Positions 8,301 through 17,823 are shown, counted from the first letter of the stretch. The stretch: DNA of 64,000 nt from Streptomyces sp. Act143 (GCF_003143935.1 NZ_QFRX01000001.1:9269403-9333402), one strand, 5' to 3'. A program made the numbers and translations. The notes: generated by a model from the sequence alone, not told the origin.

Positions 8301-11300
8301 CCACTGTGTGCCCGCCGACCTCGACCACCAAGTGCACCGTGTACGACTACACCGCCGGCTCGGTCTACCGCAGCGGTGTCCTGGACGCGGCCCCCACCTC
8401 CTACTGGCGGCTCGGCGAGAGCGAGGGCTCGGTCGCGGCCAGCGAGGCGGTTTCCCGCACCGGGCTCAACGACGCCGTGCACCGGGACACCGTCCTGGGC
8501 TCGGAGTCGGCGATCGCCGGGACGACGGACACTTCGGCGACCTTCGACGGCACCGACTCGGTCGTCGAACTGCCCACCGACACCCTGAAGACGGCCGCCT
8601 TCCCGACGATCGAGCTGTGGTTCAAGACGACCACCGCCTCCGGCGTCCTGGTCGGCTTCCAGAACACCGAACTCGGTGAGAAGCCCAGCTCCTGGCGGCC
8701 CGTGCTGAACATCGACGGTTCGGGCAAGCTCCGCGGGGAGTTCTGGCTGTCCGGTGTGTCCGGCGCGAGCCCGATCGTCTCCTCCAAGACCGTCACCGAC
8801 GGTGCCTGGCACCACGCGGTCCTCACGGCCGCCGTGAACACCCAGACCCTCTACCTCGACGGCGTCAAGGTCGGCACCCTCGACGGAGTCCTGACCGAGC
8901 AGTCCCGCGACTACGCCTACCTCGGCGCCGGCTACGGCAGCGCCGGCTGGATGGGCCTGGCGGAGGGCGAGTACCGCTTCAAGGGCCAGATGGACGAGGT
9001 CGCCTTCTACGATCACACCCTCGATCCGGCGACCGTCTCCGAGCACTACGCCGACCGCGCCGCCATCGGCCAGCTGACGAAGGTCACGCTGCCGTCGGGT
9101 CGGGTGCACGCCACCGCCGCCTACGACGGCGTCAGCGGACGGCTCATCCAGCACACCGACGAGAACGGCGGGACCTGGAAGGTCTCCGCGCCCGCCTACT
9201 CCACCTCTTCGTCCTCCTACGCTGACACCATCCAGCGCAGTGGCCCGACCGGCTACTGGCGCCTGGGTGAACGCAGTGGCGCTGCGGCCGTGAGCCCGCT
9301 CGGCGACGACTACGCGGGCAGCTACCTCGACGGCGCGCACCCCGGCAGCGCGGGCATCTTCGCCGACGGCGACGACACGGCCGTCACCCTCGACGGGGAC
9401 AGCGCGGTGGAGATGCCCGTCGAGACGCTGGGCACCAAAACGGCGATGTCCGTCGAGCTGTGGTTCCGCACCGAGAAGCCCGGCGTGCTGGTCACCAACC
9501 AGAACGCCGACCTCGGTGAGACACCGACCAGCTGGCGTCCCATGCTGCTGATCGACTCCGACGGCAAGGTCCGCGGCCGCTTCAGCGGCGGCGCCACCAG
9601 CCTCGTCTCCGGCACCACCGTCACCGACAACAAGTGGCACCACGTCCTGCTCACCGGCAATGAGGGCATCCAGGCCCTGTTCGTCGACGGTGACTACCAG
9701 GGCAGCACCACCTCGGCCGGGGTGCCGGGCGACCGCTTCTCCCAGGTCTTCGTCGGCGGTGGCTACTCCTCCGCAGGCTGGGACGGCAAGGACGCCGGCT
9801 ACCGCCACTTCACCGGCCAGATCGATGAGGTCGCCTTCTACGACAAGGCGCTGGTGACCTTCCTGTACACCGGCTCGGTCTGGAAGTACATCAAGTGGGG
9901 CGCGGGCGAGACCGACACGCCCAACCAGCACATCCAGGCCCGCCGCTCTCTCGTCGCCGGACGGGGTGACCAGTACGACGGGGTCGCCGTCGCCGACGCG
10001 CCGGCCGCCTACTGGCGACTGGGCGAGGCCGAGGGGACGACGCTTTCCAGCGCGGTCGGCGGTGCGGCGATGTCGGCCACGCTCAAGCCCGACGCGGCCA
10101 ACGTCTCGGCGGTCGATCAGATCGGCATCTTCGGCGCCGGCGACAACCGGGCCGTGAAGCTCAGTGGTGGCGGCACCCTTCAGATACCCGGGTCCATACC
10201 TTCCGGGGCGAGCGAGTTGACCGCAGAGATGTGGTTCAAGACTTCTACCGCGAAGGCCGTATTGCTGGGCTTCCAGAACGCGGCCATCGGCTCGACCCCC
10301 ACGTCCTGGCGCCCGGTCCTCAACATCGACGGCGCCGGGAAGCTGCGCGGAGAGTACTACCTCTCCGGGGTCTCCGGCGCGACCCCGATCGTCTCCAGCC
10401 AGACGGTGACCGACGGCGAATGGCACCACGTCGTCCTGTCCGCCACCGGCAGTAAGCAGACCCTCTATCTCGACGGCGTCAGCGTCGGTGAGCTGGCCGG
10501 CGCGATCGTCGACCAGTCCCGCAGTTACGCCTACATTGGCGGCGGCTACGGCAGTTCCGGCTGGATGGGACTGGACTCCGGCAACTACTACCTCGACGGC
10601 CAGGTGGACGAAGTCGCCCTGTACCGGCACGCCTTGACCGCCGACCAGGTCTCCGCCCACTACCGGGCCCAGGCCGAGGCCGTCGACTCCGGCCTCACCT
10701 CCACCGTGACGGTCACCGATCCACGGGAGCGCGCAAGCACGACGAGCTACGACGCCCTCAACGGCCAGCGCGTTCTGGCGCGTAAGGACGCCCTCGGCGC
10801 GGTCACGTCGTACGCCTACGACAGCATCGGCAACCTGCACACGGTCACCGACCCCAACGGTCACTCGGTGGTCACCGGCACGGACGCTCGCGGCAACACC
10901 GTGTCGACCACGACGTGCCGGGACGCCGACTCCTGCTGGACGAGCTTCGCCTCGTACTACCTCAACGCGAGTGACCCGCTCGATCCGCGCAACGACAAGC
11001 AGCTCACCTACCGGGACCAGCGCTCGACGGACTACCGCGACGATGCGTACCGCACCGCCTACACCTACAACACGCTGGGCCAGCGCCTGACCACGGTCCG
11101 CCCGGACAACAGCACCGCCTCGACCACGTACACGGCAGGCACCGAGTCGGCGGTCGACAGCGGGACCGTCCCGGCCGGACTGGTGCTGACCGAGACCACC
11201 CCTGGCGGTGCCAAGACGTCGTACGGCTACTACGCCAACGGCGACCTGGCCCAGGTGACCTCCCCCTCCGGGCTCGTGACCTCCTTCACGTACGACGGCC

Positions 11301-14300
11301 TGGGCCGGAAGGTGACGGAGAAGCAGGTCTCCGACTCCTTTGCGAGCGGTGTGACGACCACCTACGGCTACGACAAGGCGTCCCATGTCGTCACCGAGAC
11401 CGGCGCCGGCGTGAAGAACGAGATCACCGGTACGACCCACACCGCAAAGATCACCCGCGCCTACGACGACGACGGCAACCTGCTGTCCGAGTCGACGGCG
11501 GACACCACCGGCGGCGACACCGCACGCACGACGGCCTATCACTACGACGCCTACGGCCTGAACGACACGATCACCGACGCCGAGCAGAACGTCACCTCCT
11601 ACGAGCACGACGAGTTCGGCCGCGTCAACGGCATGACCGACACCGCGGGCACCCACTTCACCTACACCTACACACCCCGTGGCCAGCACGCCACGACGGT
11701 CCTCGACGACTGGACGGGTGATCCGTCCGGCACGGTCCGGGATCTGACGGTGGTCTCCAACGCCTACGATCCGGCCGGCCGGCTCGCCTCCACGACGGAC
11801 GCGATGGGCGCAACGACCGCGTACACCTACTACGACGACGGCCTCGCGGCCACGACCACGGCCAAGCAGGTCACTCAGTCCGACGGCACGAAGCACGACA
11901 TCGTGCTGGAGGCTGCCACCTACGATCCGGCGGGCCACCTGGTCAAGCAGGTCAACGGCGGTGGCAAGACCACGCAGACGTTCAGCGTGGACGCCCTGGG
12001 CCGTACGGACACCAGCGTCCTGGACCCCGGCGGCCTGAACCGCACCAGAACGTTCGTCTACGACAGCGACGACCGGGTGAAGGAACAGACCCAGTCCATT
12101 ACCGGAGACAGGAAGCTCACCGTCTCCTCGGCATTCGACGCGGCGGGCAACGTCACCCGGCAGACGGTCACCGACGGCACCAGCACGCACATCACCACCG
12201 CCACCTACGACGACCGCGGCCTGCCGTTGACGACGGTCACCCCGCGCGGCAACGCCACCGGGGCCGACGCGACCGCGTACACCACCACTTACCGGTACGA
12301 CGCACTGGGCCGCCTGGTCCAGCAGACCGCTCCGCCGGTACAGGTGGAGGAGAACGGAGCCGACGCAACCACGACGAAGCCGACCACACTGACCGGCTAC
12401 AACACCTTCGGCGAGGCCACGGAGGCCAAGGACGCCCGCGGCAAGGTCACCCGCACCGAGGTGGACCGTCTGGGGCGTACGACCGCGGTGACGCGACCCG
12501 ACTACACTCCACCAGGCTCGACCACCGCGCTGACGGCGACGACCCGCACCACCTACGACCCGCTAGGGCTGCCGCAGACGGTCACCGACCCGCTGGGCCG
12601 GGTCACCAGCTACGACTACGACCAGTTCGGCCACCTGCTGTCGAAGACGGACCCCGTCGCCGACGCGATCAGCGCGGCCTTCGCACCGGACACCGATCTG
12701 ACCCCCGAGTCCCTCACCAGCACGAACGGCGCGGGAGTCACCGCCTACACCTGGACGCCCACCGGTCACCAGCTCTCGGTCACCGACCAGACGGGCGCCC
12801 GTACCGAGGCGACGTACGACGAACTGGGCCGACAACTGACGGCGACCACGGTCGAGCGCTACCCGACCACGACGAACCTGGTCAGCAGCTACACATGGGA
12901 CGACGCGAGCAACCAGACCGCGTCGAAGACCCCTGCCGGGATCACCACGTCCGCCACGTACAACCCGGCGGGCGAGCAGCTGACGGTGACCGACCCGGCT
13001 GGCACCACCCGGCTCGGCTATGACGGCCTGGGCCGCCAGATCGAGGTCACGGACGCGACGAACCGCCGCACGACCACGACCTACGACGCCCTCGGCAACG
13101 CCACGGCGACCACGGAGTACGGCACCGGCACCACCGCCCTGCGCACGGCGTCCGCGGAGTTCGACGAGGACGGCAATCGGATCACGTCCGTCTCGGCGCA
13201 GACCAAGGCGCGCACGACGTACATGTACGACGCGCTGGGCCGGATGACGAAGCAGGTCGAGCCGGTCTCGGACACGGCATCGATCACGACGGCGTTCGGC
13301 TACGACGCGGCGGGCAACCGGACCCGGCTGACCGACGGACGCGGCAACAAGACCGTCTACACCTTCAACAGCTGGGGCCTGCCCGAATCGACGATCGAAC
13401 CGTCGACGACCGCCCACCCCGACGCGGCCGACCGCACCTGGACCACGGCCTACGACAAGGCCGGCCAGGCGGTGACGGAGTCGCTGCCGGGCGGGGTCAA
13501 GCGTGAGCGCACTTACGACGGTCTCGGCCGCCTGGTGGCCGAGACCGGCACCGGCGCCGAGGCGGCCACCACGGCCCGGTCCCTGTCGTACGACCTCGCC
13601 GGTCGCCTCACCGAGGTCGGCACGGCCGACGGGACCACGAAGAACACCTACACCTACAACGACCGCGGAGAACTGCTGACCGCGGCCGGCCCTGGCGGCG
13701 CCGCCGACTACCAGTACAACGCCGACGGCAACGTGACCTACCGCAACACCAGCGCGGGCAGTGCCGCATACGGCTACGACAGCGTCGGGCGTATCGACTG
13801 GGTCCAGGACTCCATCACGGGCAACCAGATCTGGTACGACTTCGACGCCGCCGGACGCCCACGCCTGGAGCAGTACGCGGCCAAGCCGGAAGGGTCCACG
13901 TCGTACACCGCCACGGGCCAGCGCACCTACACCTACGACGAACTCGGCCGCCTCCGTGCCGATACCGTCACGAACCCCGCAGGTACGACGACGGTCGCCT
14001 CGACCACGTACGACTACGACCTGGACGACAACCTGACGTCGAAGAAGACGACGGGAACGGCCGGGGCCGGGGACAACACCTACGGCTACGACTACGCGAA
14101 CCGCCTGACGTCGTGGGCGAAGGACGGCACGACGGTGTCGTACGAGTGGGACGCGGCGGGCAACCGCACCAAGGCCGGCTCGACCTCCGCCACCTTCGAC
14201 GCCCGCAACCGGCAACTGACCGATGGCGCCACGTCGTACGCCTACACGGCGCGCGGCACGCTGGCATCGGTCGACACCGGCAGCGGTACGGCGCGGACGT

Positions 14301-15991
14301 CGACCTTCGACGCTTTCGAACGCAAGATCAGCGACAGCGGCGCGACGTACACGTACGACTCCCTGGACCGCGTCCAGACCCGCGGCACGACGACCTTCAC
14401 CTACGACGGAGGCTCCAACAACCTCGCCGGCGACGGCACCACCACCTACAACCGGGCCGCCGACGGCAGCCTGCTCTCCTCGGCAACGGGGACCAGCAAG
14501 CAGTGGGCCCTGACCGACCAGCACACCGACCTGGTCGCCGGCCTCGACACGAACGCCACCGCCGTCACCGGCTCCACCGCCTACGACCCCTTCGGCAAGG
14601 AGACCGCCACCAACGGCACCACGCCCGCGGTGGGCTACCAGTCAGGCTGGACCGACCCCACGAGCGGTGACGTCAACATGGCCGCCCGCTGGTACCAGCC
14701 GGGCACCGGCTCCTTCGCCTCACGGGACACCTGGCAACTCGATCCTCTTCCGTCCGGCCAGGCCAACCGCTACAGCTACGGCAACGGCGGGCCGCTCAAC
14801 GGCACGGATCCCAGCGGACATTGCTTCGGCCCGGTCCTGCTGATCTGCGTGGCCGGTATCAGCGACGCCGTCTTCGGAACCAGCCTGGTCGCTGCCGGCT
14901 ACTCCTCGTACCAGCTGGGCCACACCAACTTCTCACTGAGCTTCGGTGGCTCGGACAGCCTGACCACCGGCCACTACTACACCCAGTCGACCGCGCTCTC
15001 CCAGACGATGGCGAACACCGGCAGCCTGGCCGACGCGATCGCCGCACAGGCCAACAACCTGGCCCTCGGCGGCGGACACTCCGGGGGAGCCGGTGGCGGT
15101 GGCGGAGGCGGTGTCAACACTGGTCCTTACGTCTGCACCTACAACTGCGGCGGCGGTCTCGCCATCGCCCAGCCCATGGTCGTCACCCCGCCCAAGCCGC
15201 CCATCGATCAGAACCCCAACAACGGCGCGCACCCCAGGCCAGCCCCCACCCGCCCCATCCCCAAGCCCGACTGGGGCGGCAAGGGCAGCGGGGGCTGGGA
15301 GCCCGGTGACGGCTTCGATCTGATCATCAGCGCCCTGAAGATGCTCAGCCTCGCCGACGACGACGAGTACACGCCGGACACGCACGAAGCTCTGGGGACC
15401 GCACCCTCGCAGGACTCCGGACGCGGCTCGAACACGGATGACGAGGACGAGGAGAACTGCACCACGCACCTTGAGAAGACGAACGCCGAGCGCGGCGTGG
15501 CTGGGATTGTTTGCTTCAGAGCCCCCACCGGAGCGACCCAGGCTCAGATCGACGAGCTCAAGGACCACATCGCGGCTCTGAACGCGATCCCCAACTACTG
15601 GTCTCCGAAGGGCAGGGTTTCACCGCAGAACGAGCACGTCGTTGGCTCGGACGGCAAGGTGAGGACCCTCTCGAAGGTTGCCAAGAACATCAAGGAAAAG
15701 CACATCAGCGAAGTCAAGGACACTCCATACGAGTATCAGCCGGGTACTGTCGCCGGGCACCTTCCGGACACCACCTGGTCTGGCCAGCAGAGCCCCTACT
15801 GCTGGCATCAGCAGGACACACGGGTCAACTCGCTGGTGGGCTCCTACGGCACGAAGTATCAGGTCGGTTATCAACCGACAGGCTTCTACTACGCTGGCGT
15901 GAACAATGACCCCAGCACATATACGACCCAGAAGCCCACGGGGTCCGTGTCGCGCGGGCAGTACGGGATTTGCGAGATCAGCCGTCCTTGA
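5387..15991 (+). CDS. Giant secreted RHS/YD-repeat protein with LamG domains and a polymorphic toxin tip
   Basis: The product is about 3,534 residues. In order it shows a signal peptide (hydrophobic stretch VVLAFVLALVAG, residues 9-20); a DNRLRE-like beta domain (about 365-540); Ig-like domains (about 555-770); and the RHS start region (NGKEIGTREGNYVTAATDAA, about 775-925). Three homologous LamG-like domains follow (about 990-1225, 1280-1485, 1535-1760; each with SYWRLGE or AYWRLGE and a W-H-H-V strand). Then come dozens of YD repeats (1770-3085) and an RHS-associated core (AARWYQPGTGSFASRDTW, NRYSYGNGGPLNGTDPSG). The RHS core of related proteins forms a shell around a C-terminal toxin. GTG at 5387 is preferred over GTG at 5375 because a G-run precedes it. 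No frameshift is seen over 10.6 kb. Confidence 0.9.
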   Translation: MRPARPLGVVLAFVLALVAGTEQVAVALGRQAANSSTNAPDQVWGSAAGRGHTASAAATDAAAKGGRAGALSGRGELPAEQTDSVTRLPSTAKTPKPGPVKRAAAPGGAVSQGFDSRRSKEIKGERAEQERTYLNPDGTYTTRFYNEPVNFRAEDGSWKPIDTSLVPVDGAGPSTMNVGEDGFETASTEAQIEFGGTADADPVVRMAVDEGVSVGYSVDDASAAAGQADGSTLTYEDVRAGSDVEFVVGSDSVKETLVLKDGDAPTEWRFPLHLDGLTASIDGHGNVVFSDAAGVVRAWTPAGWMQDSNLAPDSNEGVISSGVTYSLTEEGGRQVLVVKLDKEWLSAPERVFPVRVDPSVKSVDATSGTYVEYPYTQNFASDTVLKVGTYDGGSHKAAAFLRFTGVESTLKNAWVLGANLALYNTWSQSCTARPVTVHPITSSWSESTTSKWPGPSTGSSLASKSFAHGWRPAGTESWSCGPAWSTIKLGSAGRKLVDDWTHGRKKNYGLAVKASSTDSKGWKQFGSDDYPNGKPSLDVTWTKYGAAYKLGDFTAAVTATTEGAETVTVTNQGQETWPSGGNYQLRYNLFDADGDEITDSSKIRWTKMPQAISPGESVTLDAKIAPLTPGTYTLQWTMDDVGISRFTTAGVPGPAVKLSAVNIPPQLTAESPGSGVTVSTLTPTVWAKGSDADRYPKAALQYWFEVCEVSGSNLRKNCKTGSKTSEQQWAVPSGWLSWNKTYAWYGYAYDGSASSTRPGAALFTTQVPQPNVTSHLGGADNGKEIGTREGNYVTAATDAALTTVGPELSLTRTYNSLDPRTDGAFGTGWSTRWDMQLREETATSTVLVTLSDGSQARFGKNADGTYTGPSSGALTLAKSSTDWILRERSGATYRFLASGVLTKITDAAGRSQTITHETSTGGPVKKVTDNLSGRSLSFGWTGRHVTTVTTSAVDANTPGLTWSYTYTGDQLTTVCPPTSTTKCTVYDYTAGSVYRSGVLDAAPTSYWRLGESEGSVAASEAVSRTGLNDAVHRDTVLGSESAIAGTTDTSATFDGTDSVVELPTDTLKTAAFPTIELWFKTTTASGVLVGFQNTELGEKPSSWRPVLNIDGSGKLRGEFWLSGVSGASPIVSSKTVTDGAWHHAVLTAAVNTQTLYLDGVKVGTLDGVLTEQSRDYAYLGAGYGSAGWMGLAEGEYRFKGQMDEVAFYDHTLDPATVSEHYADRAAIGQLTKVTLPSGRVHATAAYDGVSGRLIQHTDENGGTWKVSAPAYSTSSSSYADTIQRSGPTGYWRLGERSGAAAVSPLGDDYAGSYLDGAHPGSAGIFADGDDTAVTLDGDSAVEMPVETLGTKTAMSVELWFRTEKPGVLVTNQNADLGETPTSWRPMLLIDSDGKVRGRFSGGATSLVSGTTVTDNKWHHVLLTGNEGIQALFVDGDYQGSTTSAGVPGDRFSQVFVGGGYSSAGWDGKDAGYRHFTGQIDEVAFYDKALVTFLYTGSVWKYIKWGAGETDTPNQHIQARRSLVAGRGDQYDGVAVADAPAAYWRLGEAEGTTLSSAVGGAAMSATLKPDAANVSAVDQIGIFGAGDNRAVKLSGGGTLQIPGSIPSGASELTAEMWFKTSTAKAVLLGFQNAAIGSTPTSWRPVLNIDGAGKLRGEYYLSGVSGATPIVSSQTVTDGEWHHVVLSATGSKQTLYLDGVSVGELAGAIVDQSRSYAYIGGGYGSSGWMGLDSGNYYLDGQVDEVALYRHALTADQVSAHYRAQAEAVDSGLTSTVTVTDPRERASTTSYDALNGQRVLARKDALGAVTSYAYDSIGNLHTVTDPNGHSVVTGTDARGNTVSTTTCRDADSCWTSFASYYLNASDPLDPRNDKQLTYRDQRSTDYRDDAYRTAYTYNTLGQRLTTVRPDNSTASTTYTAGTESAVDSGTVPAGLVLTETTPGGAKTSYGYYANGDLAQVTSPSGLVTSFTYDGLGRKVTEKQVSDSFASGVTTTYGYDKASHVVTETGAGVKNEITGTTHTAKITRAYDDDGNLLSESTADTTGGDTARTTAYHYDAYGLNDTITDAEQNVTSYEHDEFGRVNGMTDTAGTHFTYTYTPRGQHATTVLDDWTGDPSGTVRDLTVVSNAYDPAGRLASTTDAMGATTAYTYYDDGLAATTTAKQVTQSDGTKHDIVLEAATYDPAGHLVKQVNGGGKTTQTFSVDALGRTDTSVLDPGGLNRTRTFVYDSDDRVKEQTQSITGDRKLTVSSAFDAAGNVTRQTVTDGTSTHITTATYDDRGLPLTTVTPRGNATGADATAYTTTYRYDALGRLVQQTAPPVQVEENGADATTTKPTTLTGYNTFGEATEAKDARGKVTRTEVDRLGRTTAVTRPDYTPPGSTTALTATTRTTYDPLGLPQTVTDPLGRVTSYDYDQFGHLLSKTDPVADAISAAFAPDTDLTPESLTSTNGAGVTAYTWTPTGHQLSVTDQTGARTEATYDELGRQLTATTVERYPTTTNLVSSYTWDDASNQTASKTPAGITTSATYNPAGEQLTVTDPAGTTRLGYDGLGRQIEVTDATNRRTTTTYDALGNATATTEYGTGTTALRTASAEFDEDGNRITSVSAQTKARTTYMYDALGRMTKQVEPVSDTASITTAFGYDAAGNRTRLTDGRGNKTVYTFNSWGLPESTIEPSTTAHPDAADRTWTTAYDKAGQAVTESLPGGVKRERTYDGLGRLVAETGTGAEAATTARSLSYDLAGRLTEVGTADGTTKNTYTYNDRGELLTAAGPGGAADYQYNADGNVTYRNTSAGSAAYGYDSVGRIDWVQDSITGNQIWYDFDAAGRPRLEQYAAKPEGSTSYTATGQRTYTYDELGRLRADTVTNPAGTTTVASTTYDYDLDDNLTSKKTTGTAGAGDNTYGYDYANRLTSWAKDGTTVSYEWDAAGNRTKAGSTSATFDARNRQLTDGATSYAYTARGTLASVDTGSGTARTSTFDAFERKISDSGATYTYDSLDRVQTRGTTTFTYDGGSNNLAGDGTTTYNRAADGSLLSSATGTSKQWALTDQHTDLVAGLDTNATAVTGSTAYDPFGKETATNGTTPAVGYQSGWTDPTSGDVNMAARWYQPGTGSFASRDTWQLDPLPSGQANRYSYGNGGPLNGTDPSGHCFGPVLLICVAGISDAVFGTSLVAAGYSSYQLGHTNFSLSFGGSDSLTTGHYYTQSTALSQTMANTGSLADAIAAQANNLALGGGHSGGAGGGGGGGVNTGPYVCTYNCGGGLAIAQPMVVTPPKPPIDQNPNNGAHPRPAPTRPIPKPDWGGKGSGGWEPGDGFDLIISALKMLSLADDDEYTPDTHEALGTAPSQDSGRGSNTDDEDEENCTTHLEKTNAERGVAGIVCFRAPTGATQAQIDELKDHIAALNAIPNYWSPKGRVSPQNEHVVGSDGKVRTLSKVAKNIKEKHISEVKDTPYEYQPGTVAGHLPDTTWSGQQSPYCWHQQDTRVNSLVGSYGTKYQVGYQPTGFYYAGVNNDPSTYTTQKPTGSVSRGQYGICEISRP
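14821..15991 (+). other. Variable C-terminal tip of the RHS protein, candidate toxin
   Basis: After the RHS core motif GTDPSGH the sequence changes character. There is a hydrophobic stretch (CFGPVLLICVAGISDAVFG), a Gly/Pro-rich linker (about 15060-15300), an acidic region, and a final 180-residue domain (about 15440-15988). That domain contains AGHLPDTTWSG, VNSLVGSYGTKYQVGYQPTG and an H-x-x-D motif (HLPD). H-x-x-D is the signature reported for Ntox15/Tde-type DNase toxins, so a nuclease is a reasonable guess, not a demonstrated one. Base composition in the last 500 bp is lower in GC than in the YD region, consistent with an exchangeable tip. Confidence 0.5.
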
Positions 15992-16011
15992 CAGTGGCCA
16001 TGGAGAAAATC

Positions 16012-16533
16012 ATGGGGATTCGAGACCTGCTCATTGAGCTAACCAATCAAATGATTCGCGAACACTTCTCCAAGACGCCGATTTACGGTATTGTTCCGCG
16101 GATTTATCCGCCCGCAACGAGGCAACAAATCGCTGCCCTCGGCGAATTTTTCGGGCAGGATTTGGAGCAAGGGTACAGTGAATTCCTCGCACTGACGGAT
16201 GGGCTCGACGGCTTCTATCCTGGAATGCGGATTTTGGGGTGTCGAGACTGGTTGCGAGAGGGATCGGAAGGTATTCCCATCCAATATTTGGAGATTCTCC
16301 GCGAGTCGGGAACTCCGGCCGATGTCGGACTCCCTGGAGACGTGAACCTCTCCCCCGTCGCGATCGATTCAGATGGGACGGATGGAATTTTCATGCTAAA
16401 AGCCCCTGAAATTCTCCCAGAGAGGTTCTGGTGGATCGGCGAAGGCAGTAGCTCCTTTTTCGGGACGTTCGCCGACTTGCTCGGCTTTGCGATCGATCCA
16501 CTTTCCTATTCTCCCCGCGGAGAGGTTACCTGA
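16012..16533 (+). CDS. SMI1/KNR4 (SUKH) family protein, probable immunity protein
   Basis: This 173-residue protein has the pattern of the SUKH superfamily: IYPPATRQQIAALGEFFGQD, then a YSEFLALTDGLDGF turn, and a C-terminal WWIGEGSSSFFGTFADLLGF segment. The ATG at 16012 is chosen because GGAG lies six bases upstream; ATG 16000 lacks a good ribosome site. It starts 20 bases after the RHS toxin gene on the same strand, and SUKH proteins are widely known as immunity partners of polymorphic toxins, so it probably neutralises the RHS tip. Its base composition (near 50-55% GC by eye, with codons such as att, aat, aaa) is far below its neighbours, indicating acquired DNA. Confidence 0.75.
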   Translation: MGIRDLLIELTNQMIREHFSKTPIYGIVPRIYPPATRQQIAALGEFFGQDLEQGYSEFLALTDGLDGFYPGMRILGCRDWLREGSEGIPIQYLEILRESGTPADVGLPGDVNLSPVAIDSDGTDGIFMLKAPEILPERFWWIGEGSSSFFGTFADLLGFAIDPLSYSPRGEVT

Positions 16534-16562
16534 CAGTTGGGCGCTGACCAGAAGACAAGCAA

Positions 16563-16871
16563 TGCCTGATAATTCACCCAAGGGTCCACAAGGCGGTGCC
16601 GACTTGTCTTCGCTCATGTCCGGCGATGTGCGGGAACAACTCGCCCGCACTCCGGGCGAGAACACTCCCAAGGAGCCGTCCGCGCGAGCCCGCACGGTCG
16701 TCACCGAACGCCACCGACGGCAGGAGGCCCGGGCGAACTGCCCGAGGGCTGGCGCACCGGACCGTTGTGGCGGGAGAAGAAGCGCGGTCGGCGGATACGG
16801 TCGGCGCTCGGCGTGCTGGTCGCGGTGGCGGTCGTGGCCCTCAAGCCGTCGGTGATCCCCGGCCCGGGGGT
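16563..16871 (+). pseudogene. Small membrane protein gene, frameshifted and truncated
   Basis: The ATG at 16563 opens MPDNSPKGPQGGADLSSLMS, a Streptomyces-like leader. The natural continuation (ELPEGWRTGPLWREKKRGRR followed by a membrane segment LGVLVAVAVVALKPSVIP) lies in another frame from about 16735. After about 16871 the sequence becomes an IS110 tail. The gene seems to have encoded a small basic cytoplasmic segment plus one transmembrane helix. It probably belonged with the broken gene at 17154-17823. Function unknown. Confidence 0.5.
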
Positions 16872-16906
16872 GCTTCTATCTGTTCGGTCAAGGTCTGTGT
16901 GCTTGG

Positions 16907-17125
16907 TCAGGCTGCTTGTTCGTGCCTGGGCTGGTAGAGGGTGCGGTGTTTGAGCATGGCGTGCAGGACGTCGACGCGGCGGCGGATGAGGCAGATGAGG
17001 GCTGCGTTGTGGCGTTTGTTCTCCGCACGTTTCCTGTCGTAGTAGGCCCGCGATTCGGGACTGCTCAGGGAGGCGGCCAGGAACAGGGCCTGTTTGAGCG
17101 TCTTGTTGCCGCCCCGCGCCCGGCC
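16907..17125 (-). pseudogene. IS110-family transposase C-terminal remnant
   Basis: On the minus strand the segment RARGGNKTLKQALFLAASLS continues to YYDRKRAENKRHNAALICLI and ends YQPRHEQAA with a stop at 16907. This is the typical end of the transposase_20 domain of IS110-family DEDD transposases. The N-terminal catalytic part is absent. The fragment lies inside a broken host gene and separates its two surviving parts. Confidence 0.75.
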
Positions 17126-17153
17126 CTCCGCCGGGTCGCCGGCCGCGGAGTGG

Positions 17154-17823
17154 GCCACGGGCGCGGCCGCGATCGAGGTGCCGGAGGCCAAGGCGGTCGG
17201 CGGGGTCACGGCCGCCGACGTCGCGGAGGGGCTGCGGCTCACGAAGGAGTACCTGGTCGCCGCGAACCTCGATCGCGAAGTGATGTACGGTGCCGAGCCG
17301 ACGAAGGCCCTGGGGCTCATCGACCCGCTGCAGAAGGACCACCTCTCCCGGCTGCGGTCCCGCTGAGCCGGCCCACGGTGGAGAACGACCCCAAGTGGGA
17401 GTTCACGCGCTTCGACCCCGACGAGGTCGAACTCGTGGGCAGCGAGGTGAAGGTCCGGGGCCGGATGACGGTGGGGAAGCGCGGACAGTCCGGGCAGGCG
17501 CGGGTTCGGCCGGGCTACACCTTCATCTATCCCCTGGCCAAGTGCGGCGGCGAAGAGGTGGTCCGCGCGATCGTCCGCATGGTTCTCGATGTGGAGGTCT
17601 CGGACCTCGCCCGCTTCCAGAGGGCCAAGGGAGATCTCTGGGTGTTCCGGAGCAACGCCGAGATCGGCACGACTTCTGCCGGAAGGGTGACGGCTTTATC
17701 CACCCGATGTTCCAGGCCGACCCGTACGCGAGGCCCCAGGCGACCGGCGAGGTGAGCGACCCGTATGACTGCGGCAGGCCGCTGGACGGGATGGACGAGT
17801 ACGGCACCGTGTCACGGACCTGA
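17154..17823 (+). pseudogene. Conserved Streptomyces hypothetical protein, two frameshifts
   Basis: Three successive frames make one protein. The first (about 17165-17366) reads VPEAKAVGGVTAADVAEGLR through LGLIDPLQKDHLSRL. The second (from about 17370) reads NDPKWEFTRFDPDEVELVG and VKVRGRMTVGK through FQRAKGDLWVF. The third (from about 17670) reads DGFIHPMFQADPYARP to SDPYDCGRPLDG and the stop at 17823. This matches my memory of a conserved actinomycete protein of unknown function. Frameshifts near 17360 and 17675 plus the IS110 fragment upstream make it a pseudogene. Confidence 0.65.

Noticed and set aside
5345..14524. Very long open frames on the minus strand opposite the RHS gene (for example 5345-7894, 8189-12190, 12563-14524)
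   Set aside because: They mirror the codon bias of the plus-strand gene, have low-complexity Arg/Gly/Val composition and no ribosome sites or domains.
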